Part shown: positions 1 to 5,146 of the stretch, piece after piece
Layout of the letters: each line of letters opens with the position of its first letter
How positions within the stretch are numbered: the stretch's first letter is position 1
Source: Lachnospiraceae bacterium
GTDB taxonomy: Bacteria; Bacillota; Clostridia; Lachnospirales; Lachnospiraceae
DNA length: 5,887 nt
NCBI GenBank assembly: GCA_017475845.1
Contig: JAFVEU010000101.1
Coordinates: 1 to 5,887 of the forward strand
Direction of reading: 5' to 3'
Program-made: the position numbers and the translations under genes
The notes under the pieces: model-generated
Database searches by the model: none
What the model was told of the DNA's origin: nothing
Seen by the model: only the letters and a program-made list of their open reading frames with translations

Positions 1-99
1 CTATGCTGCCTTTATGCTGTCTTCCACAGCAACGGTGTGCTGGATAAACCTTCTGCCTGTCGATCTAAATGATCCTAAAGGCAGATTTCATATCTTCAC

Positions 100-128
100 A
101 TGACACAAGATCCCACATCCGGTGTCAT
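100..128. repeat. Inverted repeat ATGACAC / GTGTCAT
   Basis: Perfect 7-bp arms at 100-106 and 122-128 are separated by 15 nt. There is no T-run on either side, so it does not look like a terminator. It could be a protein-binding site of the adjacent mobile element or chance; the arms are short. Confidence 0.35.
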
Positions 129-176
129 TACAGGGTCAATGTTCCAGCGTTCACTTCTTTTCTCCTTTCTTTTTTT

Positions 177-209
177 AGATTCATAATTTCACAATAAATT
201 ATGGGATCT
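177..209. repeat. Inverted repeat upstream of the integrase
   Basis: CATAATTT at 182-189 and AAATTATG at 196-203 are perfect 8-bp arms around a 6-nt loop. Outer arms AGAT (177-180) and ATCT (206-209) extend the pairing past a small internal loop. It lies about 90 bp before the integrase start, and neither strand has a T-tract right after the stem. An operator or recombination-accessory site is more likely than a terminator. The arms are A+T-rich, so chance remains possible. Confidence 0.45.
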
Positions 210-300
210 GATCATCAAGGATAAAAACTAAGTCCCTTCCCAAACTGGATTTCCATATTTCTTTCGTAACGAATCATCTGTTTGGCGAAAGGATAAACAA

Positions 301-1617
301 ATGAATATAAAAGGAACGCCTGATATATTTGCCTTTCTTAAAGGCTATAAGCCTGAATATATATACTCTTTGGAAAAATCAATAGACGATGGTATAATAA
401 CTACCACGGAAGCCACAGAATCTATGAAAAAAGCTTTAGATTCCATGGAAAAGAAGGTACTTAAAGTACACACCAACACAATTTCAAGGAGGTTTGACGA
501 AAACAAGCATACAAAGGAATACTGTTATACCCGCATAAAAACACCAACCGGATCGGTAAAGATAGGTGGAAGTTATGAAAAACTCATAGCACAGCTTTAT
601 ATCCATTACTTTGAAGCTGAAAAGGAACCTAAAACGTTAAATGACTGCCGCAAGGGTTTTGAGGAATGGTTTAAGGCAGGCAGACAGCCGGCTACCGTAA
701 GGGTAAGCAACCAGTCTTATAAGCATTACAAAGACAGTACACTGGCTAATACGCCTGTAGCTGATATATCATATCAGACAGTAAAGAAGTTCTTTCAGGA
801 ATTTTCAGCAAAGAACAATAAAATGTATTCACGTTCCCTGTATAATAAGATCAGGACGGATATTTACACCATGTTGGAGTACTGTCTTGACAATGACATT
901 ATTCAGCAGAAGATACCGACCTATCGCTATACTAAAGACATCACGGTAAGGTTTAAGCAGAAAAAGCCCCGTGAAACATGGACGGTATCTGAACATAAAA
1001 AGCTGTTGGATTACCTTAATACCCGGAACGATCCATATTCTTTATTATTCGAGTATCAGCTTTTGACCGGGGACAGGTTTGAAACCGCAAGTGCTATGAT
1101 ACCATCAGATGTGGATTATGAGCATAGCCTTCTGTATATCCACCAGCATCAGACAGTGGCTGAACCGGAAAACAGGGATTTTTACTGTGTTTCAGAGGGA
1201 ACCAAGGGCAATGGTTCAAACGGTGTCCGCTACGTGCCTTTACTCGCAGAAACGGTGGAAATAATAAGGCTGGCTACAGCTCTGAACCCTGATGGGAAGT
1301 TTGTCTTTGAGTATAACGGTAAACCGCTTAACCCTACCACTTACAGAAAAAAAGTAAAAAAGATCTGTGATGCGGCAGGTGTCGATTACCATCCGCCCCA
1401 CGCAACCCGTAACTACGCCGCTTCGGTAGTAAACACGGGAGATAATATCGGGGAGATGTGTGATTACTTCGGGTGGGCAAGCAAAAATATGCCGACTCTC
1501 TACAACAGAAATATCTGTGATGATAATTCCAAAATGCTCTCGAATCTCGCTAAACTGGCGCACCGCACCACCCCGCACCAGTTTTCCCACTTCAAAAGAA
1601 AAAGCCGTAAATACTGA
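301..1617 (+). CDS. Tyrosine recombinase (integrase) of an integrated element
   Basis: A 438-residue phage/ICE-type tyrosine recombinase that would cut and rejoin DNA through a tyrosine-3'-phosphate bond to integrate and excise its element. The catalytic set is readable in order: R259 (TGDRFETA), K302 (GTKG), H367 and R370 (HATR), W392 (FGW, where many relatives have His) and nucleophile Y401 (TLYNRN). Residues about 95-200 fit the core-binding (SAM-like) domain and residues about 228-410 the catalytic domain; the first 90 or so residues would be the arm-binding part. The ATG is supported by AAAGGA at 288-293, 7 nt upstream. The gene looks richer in A+T than serS. It ends 30 bp from the 3' end of tRNA-Ser and reads toward it, which suggests that tRNA is the target and the element runs leftward. 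Its last codons and stop lie in the tRNA terminator. No missing catalytic residue or frameshift is seen. Confidence 0.93.
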   Translation: MNIKGTPDIFAFLKGYKPEYIYSLEKSIDDGIITTTEATESMKKALDSMEKKVLKVHTNTISRRFDENKHTKEYCYTRIKTPTGSVKIGGSYEKLIAQLYIHYFEAEKEPKTLNDCRKGFEEWFKAGRQPATVRVSNQSYKHYKDSTLANTPVADISYQTVKKFFQEFSAKNNKMYSRSLYNKIRTDIYTMLEYCLDNDIIQQKIPTYRYTKDITVRFKQKKPRETWTVSEHKKLLDYLNTRNDPYSLLFEYQLLTGDRFETASAMIPSDVDYEHSLLYIHQHQTVAEPENRDFYCVSEGTKGNGSNGVRYVPLLAETVEIIRLATALNPDGKFVFEYNGKPLNPTTYRKKVKKICDAAGVDYHPPHATRNYAASVVNTGDNIGEMCDYFGWASKNMPTLYNRNICDDNSKMLSNLAKLAHRTTPHQFSHFKRKSRKY

Positions 1618-1634
1618 TTAAATCAGCATTTACG
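1594..1634 (-). terminator. Rho-independent terminator for tRNA-Ser, inside the integrase 3' end
   Basis: On the minus strand, arms at 1634-1621 and 1619-1606 pair over 14 positions. The innermost pairs probably open to form the loop. A T-rich run (TTTTTCTTTT, 1603-1594) follows 2 nt after the stem. The single non-Watson-Crick pair is G.U in minus-strand RNA but A.C in plus-strand RNA, and the plus strand has no T-run after the stem, so the structure serves the minus strand. It starts 13 nt past the mature tRNA 3' end and overlaps the last eight codons of the integrase gene, with the integrase stop codon (1615-1617) in the stem. Confidence 0.85.
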
Positions 1635-1647
1635 ACCCTCTTCCAAC

Positions 1648-1675
1648 CGGAGAAGGAGGGATTTGAACCCTCGCG
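1648..1675. other. Candidate attachment site in the tRNA-Ser 3' end
   Basis: This is the 3' portion of tRNA-Ser, from the T-arm to the discriminator base. Elements with tyrosine recombinases often use this part of a tRNA gene as the crossover core, leaving an intact tRNA at one end and a copy of the 3' segment at the other. The integrase lies directly on this side. The second copy would be at the far end of the element, outside the window, so the core is inferred from position only; no repeat of it is seen within 1-300. Confidence 0.4.
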
Positions 1676-1735
1676 CCGCTCACACGACCTACACCCTTAG
1701 CAGGGGCGCCTCTTCAGCCTCTTGAGTACTTCTCC
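1648..1735 (-). tRNA. tRNA-Ser (anticodon GCU)
   Basis: An 88-nt class II tRNA. The acceptor stem is GGAGAAG/CTTCTCC with discriminator G at 1648. The D-stem is CTC/GAG, the anticodon stem CGCCC/GGGTG (one G.U) encloses loop CTGCTAA with anticodon GCT at 1701-1699, a long variable arm follows, and the T-stem is GAGGG/CCCTC around TTCAAAT. The long variable arm and the G discriminator are serine identity features, and the tRNA reads AGC/AGU codons. CCA is not encoded (GTT follows the discriminator). It lies 87 bp downstream of serS, the gene for the enzyme that charges it, on the same strand. It has its own promoter (1798-1826) and terminator (1594-1634). Confidence 0.96.
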
Positions 1736-1762
1736 AAAGCCTGAATCTTTACGATCCTTATT

Positions 1763-1794
1763 CTTTGCGCCCTGTTCAAACACAGGACGCAAAG
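1763..1794 (-). promoter_or_regulatory. Hairpin in the tRNA-Ser leader / serS 3' region
   Basis: Arms at 1794-1782 and 1775-1763 form a 13-bp stem with a 6-nt loop. The only non-standard pair is U.G in minus-strand RNA but C.A in plus-strand RNA, which favours a minus-strand RNA role. No T-tract follows, so it is not a standard terminator. The predicted start of the tRNA transcript falls at about 1790, inside the outer part of the 5' arm. The short transcript would therefore begin with a stem of about 9 bp, while read-through from serS would carry all 13 bp. A processing site or 3'-end stabiliser for serS mRNA is plausible. Confidence 0.6.
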
Positions 1795-1797
1795 ATG

Positions 1798-1826
1798 ATT
1801 ATAATTTAGGGGCCTGACATTGTCAA
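1798..1826 (-). promoter_or_regulatory. Perfect consensus sigma-A promoter for tRNA-Ser
   Basis: Read on the minus strand, TTGACA (1826-1821) is followed by exactly 17 nt and TATAAT (1803-1798), matching the consensus at all 12 positions. The TGA inside the -35 box is the serS stop codon (1825-1823). Transcription would start at about 1790, roughly 55 nt before the mature tRNA 5' end at 1735. Strong consensus promoters are typical of stable-RNA genes. It makes the tRNA independent of serS transcription. Confidence 0.88.
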
Positions 1827-3115
1827 CCGCCATTTTTCGGAGTCAGGATATCCTTGCCTCCCATGTAGGGACGGAGGATCTCCGGGATCTTCACGGAACC
1901 GTCCGCCTGGAGGTTGTTTTCGAGAAATGCTATGAGCATTCTGGGAGGAGCCACAACAGTGTTATTTAGGGTGTGGGCAAGGTAGTTGCCCTTTTCCCCC
2001 TTTATCCTTATCTTCAGCCGTCTCGCCTGAGCGTCACCGAGATTTGAACAGCTTCCCACTTCAAAGTATTTCTTCTGTCTGGGGCTCCAGGCCTCCACGT
2101 CACAGGACTTGCACTTAAGGTCAGCCAGATCTCCGGAGCAGCACTCCAGCGTGCGTACCGGAATATCCAGGGATCTGAAGAGATCCACGGTATTCTTCCA
2201 GAGCTGGTCATACCAGTATTTGGAATCCTCGGGCTTGCAGACAACTATCATTTCCTGCTTTTCAAACTGATGGATGCGGTAAACGCCTCTTTCCTCTATG
2301 CCGTGAGCGCCCTTTTCCTTGCGGAAGCAGGGAGAGTAGCTTGTAAGGGTGAGAGGCAGCTTATCCTCTTCTATCTGCTGGTCTATATATCTACCGATCA
2401 TGGAATGCTCGGATGTACCTATGAGATAAAGATCCTCGCCCTCGATCTTATACATCATGGCTTCCATTTCGGGGAAACTCATAACTCCCTGTACCACGTT
2501 CCCGTGGATCATAAAGGGCGGAACCACATAGGTGAAGCCCCGGTCAATCATGAAATCCCTGGCATAGCTTATGACTGCGGAATGAAGCCTTGCGATATCT
2601 CCAACCAGATAGTAGAAGCCGTTTCCGGCAACTCTTCTGGCGGCATCCAGATCTATCCCGCCAAAGCTCTCCATTATGTCCGTATGGTAAGGGATCTCAA
2701 AATCAGGAACTACCGGATCCCCGAATTTCTCGATCTCCACGTTTTCGCTGTCATCTTTTCCGATGGGAACGGAATCATCAATAATCTGGGGGATCACATA
2801 CATGATCTTCTGGATCTTTTCCCGAAGTTCGTTATTTTTCTTTTCAAGCTCCGCAAGACGCTCCGCATTGGCAGCAACCTGGGCCTTGATCTTCTCAGCT
2901 TCTTCCTTTTTCCCCTGAGCCATCAGAGCCCCGATCTCCTTAGAGAGCTTATTCCTGCCGGCTCTCAGATCATCAGCTTCCTGCTGGGTCTCCCGGTTTT
3001 CCTTATCAAGGACGATAACCTCATCTACCAGAGGAAGCTTTTCATCCTGAAACTTCTTCTTTATGTTCTCCTTAACTATCTCCGGATTTTCCCTTACATA
3101 TTTGATATCAAGCAT
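1823..3115 (-). CDS. serS: Seryl-tRNA synthetase
   Basis: A cytoplasmic class II aminoacyl-tRNA synthetase of 430 residues, near the usual length of about 425. It activates serine with ATP and loads it on tRNA-Ser. Residues about 28-103 form the charged helical coiled-coil arm that grips the long variable arm of tRNA-Ser. Motif 1 lies around 168-203, the serine-binding TSE at 234-236, motif 2 around 261-289 (FRKE with R265; RIHQFEKQEM) and motif 3 around 379-400 (HTLNN, with R392 in PPRM). The motif 2 stretch reads KEKGAHGIEERGVYRIHQF rather than the common bacterial form with RDTRGLIRQHQF, so it may belong to a divergent subgroup. The ATG at 3115 is supported by AGGGAG at 3125-3130, 9 nt upstream. 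The gap to the upstream Rpn gene is 67 bp with no terminator, clear promoter or room for a T-box. tRNA-Ser(GCU) lies 87 bp downstream. Confidence 0.97.
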   Translation of the reverse strand: MLDIKYVRENPEIVKENIKKKFQDEKLPLVDEVIVLDKENRETQQEADDLRAGRNKLSKEIGALMAQGKKEEAEKIKAQVAANAERLAELEKKNNELREKIQKIMYVIPQIIDDSVPIGKDDSENVEIEKFGDPVVPDFEIPYHTDIMESFGGIDLDAARRVAGNGFYYLVGDIARLHSAVISYARDFMIDRGFTYVVPPFMIHGNVVQGVMSFPEMEAMMYKIEGEDLYLIGTSEHSMIGRYIDQQIEEDKLPLTLTSYSPCFRKEKGAHGIEERGVYRIHQFEKQEMIVVCKPEDSKYWYDQLWKNTVDLFRSLDIPVRTLECCSGDLADLKCKSCDVEAWSPRQKKYFEVGSCSNLGDAQARRLKIRIKGEKGNYLAHTLNNTVVAPPRMLIAFLENNLQADGSVKIPEILRPYMGGKDILTPKNGG

Positions 3116-3182
3116 TTTCCTTCTCTCCCTGTATATATTCTTTTTAATAAACGGGTTCTATAAATCTTACACTCCCGCTATT

Positions 3183-3500
3183 TTATCGATCGCTGTTATT
3201 AGCAGAAAGCTTATCTATCTGAGCCTGCATATTGATAAACCGATCCTCAAGTTCTGCTATCTGGGAACTCTGTTCAGCGATCTGTTCCTCTTTCTCCTCC
3301 AGCTTGTTCTTTAATGACGCTATCTGCTTATCCTGCTCCGCTATCTGTTTATCCTGCTCTGCAAGACGTTCCCTACGGTGGATCTCCCCCCTGATTTCCT
3401 CATCACGTACACGGAGGATATTCAGTATTCTAGGATCTGTAACACTGCTATATATTGATTTTGCAGCTAATTCAATATTAGAATCTGTCTTCGCCAGCAT
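3183..3500 (-). CDS. Possible intragenic C-terminal protein of the Rpn gene
   Basis: An in-frame ATG at 3500-3498 (Met201 of the Rpn protein) is preceded by GGGAGG (3514-3509) with an 8-nt spacer, at least as strong a ribosome binding site as that of the full-length gene. It would give a 105-residue protein lacking the nuclease core and consisting mostly of the C-terminal helix and coiled coil. Some Rpn genes are reported to make a small internal antitoxin from such a start. The SD bases also encode the family motif W-E-E, so the match may be a by-product of protein conservation. Expression is inferred, not shown. Confidence 0.35.
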   Translation of the reverse strand: MLAKTDSNIELAAKSIYSSVTDPRILNILRVRDEEIRGEIHRRERLAEQDKQIAEQDKQIASLKNKLEEKEEQIAEQSSQIAELEDRFINMQAQIDKLSANNSDR

Positions 3501-4100
3501 TTGTATTTCCTCCCATGTTGTTGCCTTGAAAAGGGCAGCCCACTTGTCTATTCCGTAAGCTTTGTCCTCTTCAGTTGCCAGATTTATGTGGTTCAATTCT
3601 ACCACAGACAAGGTAAAGATGTCACTATATACATGGTGATTCTTCAGGTTGCTCATACGGTAAGTTGCATAAAACTCAGGATATTCAGGAAACAGACTAT
3701 AGTCAAGAAATCCAATCTGATAAACTGGCTTAACATCTGAATAGTCATCTCCATGATCAAGACTGTTGAATTCACGGCATAAATAGGATAATGAGCGTGG
3801 AACCCAGTTTTTAAGGTCCTTGACCTGCATTTCCAGATTGATGATGGTGGAGTTGTTGAAGAGGACCAGAACGTCCAGTTGAAAGCATTTGTCAGTAATG
3901 ATCTGACCTGTTTTAATTGGATTTTGAACCTCGGCTTTTATTATGGAATCCGGGTCCAAATGAAGCAGGGCAGCAATAAGTCCGATAAGGGCCTGTTCGT
4001 TTTCCTGCAAAACGAGATGAAAAAGATAATCGTTTGTCATGTTATAAGCTACAGAACCTGTGGCCTGCTCAAAAGGCACTGGTTTTAAAGAAGAATACAT
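3183..4100 (-). CDS. Rpn family PD-(D/E)XK nuclease / putative transposase
   Basis: A 305-residue protein of the Rpn (PDDEXK_2) family, whose members include the E. coli recombination-promoting nucleases, some reported to act as phage-defence toxins. The nuclease core is readable as D76 (FQLDVLV) and E90-x-Q92 (NLEMQ), with a preceding helix-rich start (NDYLFHLVLQ) and a RSLSYLCREF helix after it. The family segment ATTWEEIQMLA lies at about 193-202. Residues about 231-300 are a long charged coiled coil with repeated AEQDKQI heptads. The start at 4100 is chosen because AAAGGAG (4107-4113) sits 6 nt upstream; the frame is open 18 codons further, to an ATG at 4154, but that ATG has no ribosome binding site and would start inside a hairpin. 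It has its own candidate promoter and leader hairpins and may read through into serS. The catalytic residues appear intact. Substrate and role are unknown. Confidence 0.88.
   Translation of the reverse strand: MYSSLKPVPFEQATGSVAYNMTNDYLFHLVLQENEQALIGLIAALLHLDPDSIIKAEVQNPIKTGQIITDKCFQLDVLVLFNNSTIINLEMQVKDLKNWVPRSLSYLCREFNSLDHGDDYSDVKPVYQIGFLDYSLFPEYPEFYATYRMSNLKNHHVYSDIFTLSVVELNHINLATEEDKAYGIDKWAALFKATTWEEIQMLAKTDSNIELAAKSIYSSVTDPRILNILRVRDEEIRGEIHRRERLAEQDKQIAEQDKQIASLKNKLEEKEEQIAEQSSQIAELEDRFINMQAQIDKLSANNSDR
3319..3360 (-). repeat. 21-bp tandem repeat encoding a heptad of the Rpn coiled coil
   Basis: Two 21-bp units (3319-3339 and 3340-3360) differ at two bases and each encodes one copy of the AEQDKQI-type heptad. 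More degenerate copies of similar phase continue around 3255-3290. Because the unit is seven codons, slippage would lengthen or shorten the coiled coil without changing frame. Confidence 0.75.
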
Positions 4101-4144
4101 AAAAAACTCCTTTCTAAAAATGAATGTTAGATAAAATGGAATAA

Positions 4145-4191
4145 TTGGCGACACGCCAAAATAAAAAAGAATTTTCGACAGAATTGTCGAA
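4145..4191 (-). promoter_or_regulatory. Two stem-loops in the Rpn gene leader
   Basis: In minus-strand order, TTCGACA/TGTCGAA (4191-4174, 7 bp, 4-nt loop) is followed by a T-rich run, TTTTTTATTTT, that begins 6 nt after the stem. Then comes TTGGCG/CGCCAA (4159-4145, 6 bp, 3-nt loop). Both are perfect and lie between the candidate promoter and the ribosome binding site. The first resembles a weak terminator or attenuator. A role in limiting expression is inferred. Confidence 0.45.
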
Positions 4192-4203
4192 TGAAGTATA
4201 AAT

Positions 4204-4232
4204 AATGTATCAGATAGTTCTGATTTTTACAA
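4204..4232 (-). promoter_or_regulatory. Candidate promoter of the Rpn gene with operator-like repeat
   Basis: On the minus strand, TTGTAA (4232-4227, 4/6) and TACATT (4209-4204, 4/6) are 17 nt apart, with TG placed as an extended -10 (TGATACATT). The perfect inverted repeat ATCAGA-N4-TCTGAT (4224-4209) fills the spacer and touches the -10 box, where a repressor could act. It lies just after the terminator of the upstream gene and would give a leader of about 97 nt. Confidence 0.45.
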
Positions 4233-4234
4233 GA

Positions 4235-4275
4235 TAAAAATGGAAAAAAGGAGAGCGGTGTTTGAACCGCTCTCC
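4235..4275 (-). terminator. Rho-independent terminator of the surface protein gene
   Basis: On the minus strand a 10-bp G+C-rich stem (arms 4275-4266 and 4259-4250, GGAGAGCGGT/ACCGCTCTCC) with a 6-nt loop is followed directly by TTTTTT (4249-4244) and a second T-run near 4240-4236. It lies 22 bp past the stop of the surface protein gene and separates it from the Rpn promoter. Confidence 0.95.
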
Positions 4276-4297
4276 GAACCCTTGCTCTTATCTTACA

Positions 4298-5146
4298 TTA
4301 TGAAAGAGGAACTGTCGCTGTGCCGGTGCAGTTGCCCTGGCCTGTTAAAGTTACGGTGCCGGCATCGGCGTTGATCTCGGCGGTGAAATCCTTCTTTCCA
4401 AGTTTCACGGCCTTTGCGGTGCCTGATACCATCACTTCACCGTTTACCTTGGAGACCTTTGTCTTCTTCCCGTTGGTCTTTACGGTGAGATTGGAAACCG
4501 TGGAAAGATCCAGCGGAACAATCTCAAAACTGAGCTCCGTATCATTCTTAAGAGCCTTATTGATCTCCTTTATTCCCTTCTTAATGCTCTTATCCTTACC
4601 GTTTGGCTTGAAGCTTATGATAACCTGGGCCGGTTTTCCGCTTGCGGACACGAACTTATTATTCTTAACCTTGATCTTAGTCTTGCTCTGATCCACATAA
4701 TCAAGGATATTTCCCGAAACGGAGACTACGATATCATCCGCCGTGGACTTATTTACCTTACTTCCCTGAGGCACGTGCTTCATGCCGTTGTAACTTACCT
4801 TTTCTGTGATATCCAGATACAATTCCAAAGGAATCTCGGTACCGTCAGCACTCTTTACGGTAAATGGCTTCTTTAGCTTCTGAATGTTATCACCGGTTTC
4901 GGATCCGGATTCGGATCCCGACTCTTTGGCCCACTGAGCAGTAAAGATCTTATTGCTCTTTATCTCTACTCTTTCATCCGGATCATATCCCTTTCCGGCC
5001 TCATCCACCCAGCCTTTCAGGGTATGGCCTGCATAACTGAACATTCCGGATTCAAGAGTTATGAAGCTTCCCTCGTCAACACTCTTTTCTATAGGTTCTG
5101 CCTCATCAAAGCCCGGTTTGAAGGTTACCGTATAACAGTTCACCAC
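4298..5146 (-). CDS. C-terminal part of a surface protein, with InlB B-repeat (frameshifted from 5' part)
   Basis: This frame is the downstream half of a split gene. The first ATG-like start is GTG at 5146, but the reading frame continues upstream with protein-like sequence (FKPEVIEKLSGTAKITVV, ending at that GTG), so the GTG is probably not a true start and no ribosome binding site supports it. Counting from 5146, residues 4-73 match an InlB B-repeat (Listeria-Bacteroides type; VTF at the start, FTAQWA at the end). A Ser/Glu/Gly linker lies at about 75-86, and a beta-rich, lysine-rich domain of about 190 residues that I do not recognise follows. No LPXTG, transmembrane helix or other anchor is visible at the C-terminus (ends GTATVPLS). 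Such proteins are usually secreted or cell-surface adhesins; the signal peptide would lie beyond the window. Terminator 4235-4275 follows. Confidence 0.75.
   Translation of the reverse strand: MVNCYTVTFKPGFDEAEPIEKSVDEGSFITLESGMFSYAGHTLKGWVDEAGKGYDPDERVEIKSNKIFTAQWAKESGSESGSETGDNIQKLKKPFTVKSADGTEIPLELYLDITEKVSYNGMKHVPQGSKVNKSTADDIVVSVSGNILDYVDQSKTKIKVKNNKFVSASGKPAQVIISFKPNGKDKSIKKGIKEINKALKNDTELSFEIVPLDLSTVSNLTVKTNGKKTKVSKVNGEVMVSGTAKAVKLGKKDFTAEINADAGTVTLTGQGNCTGTATVPLS

Larger units (their letters stand above)
1..300. other. Non-coding stretch upstream of the integrase
   Basis: No convincing gene is visible. Two plus-strand frames are open from the window edge (one stops at 70-72, the other at 101-103) and could be the last codons of a gene lying to the left, but neither tail is recognisable. 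The stretch holds two inverted repeats (100-128 and 177-209), a direct repeat TATGCTG at 2-8 and 13-19 spaced by 11 bp, and a pyrimidine-rich tract around 155-176. The positions just inside an integrase gene commonly hold recombinase arm sites, operators or an excisionase gene; no excisionase-sized frame is seen here. No clear sigma-A promoter for the integrase could be picked out. Confidence 0.5.

Noticed and set aside
1..103. 3' end of a gene entering from the left
   Set aside because: Two plus-strand frames and one minus-strand frame are open over fewer than about 35 codons, none recognisable and none with a start in view; too little to call.
1240..1590. Open frame of 116 codons on the minus strand
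   Set aside because: It is antisense to the catalytic domain of the integrase and has no recognisable features.
2270..3163. Long open frame of 297 codons on the plus strand
   Set aside because: It is antisense to serS, which has all its family motifs; the predicted protein has no recognisable domain, so it is a shadow.
3116..3182. T-box riboswitch or clear promoter upstream of serS
   Set aside because: The gap is only 67 bp, too short for a T-box, and no -35/-10 pair with good matches and spacing was found.
4101..4154. Upstream ATG at 4154 as start of the Rpn gene
   Set aside because: It lacks a ribosome binding site and sits in a hairpin, while the ATG at 4100 has AAAGGAG at good spacing and begins the family-like sequence.
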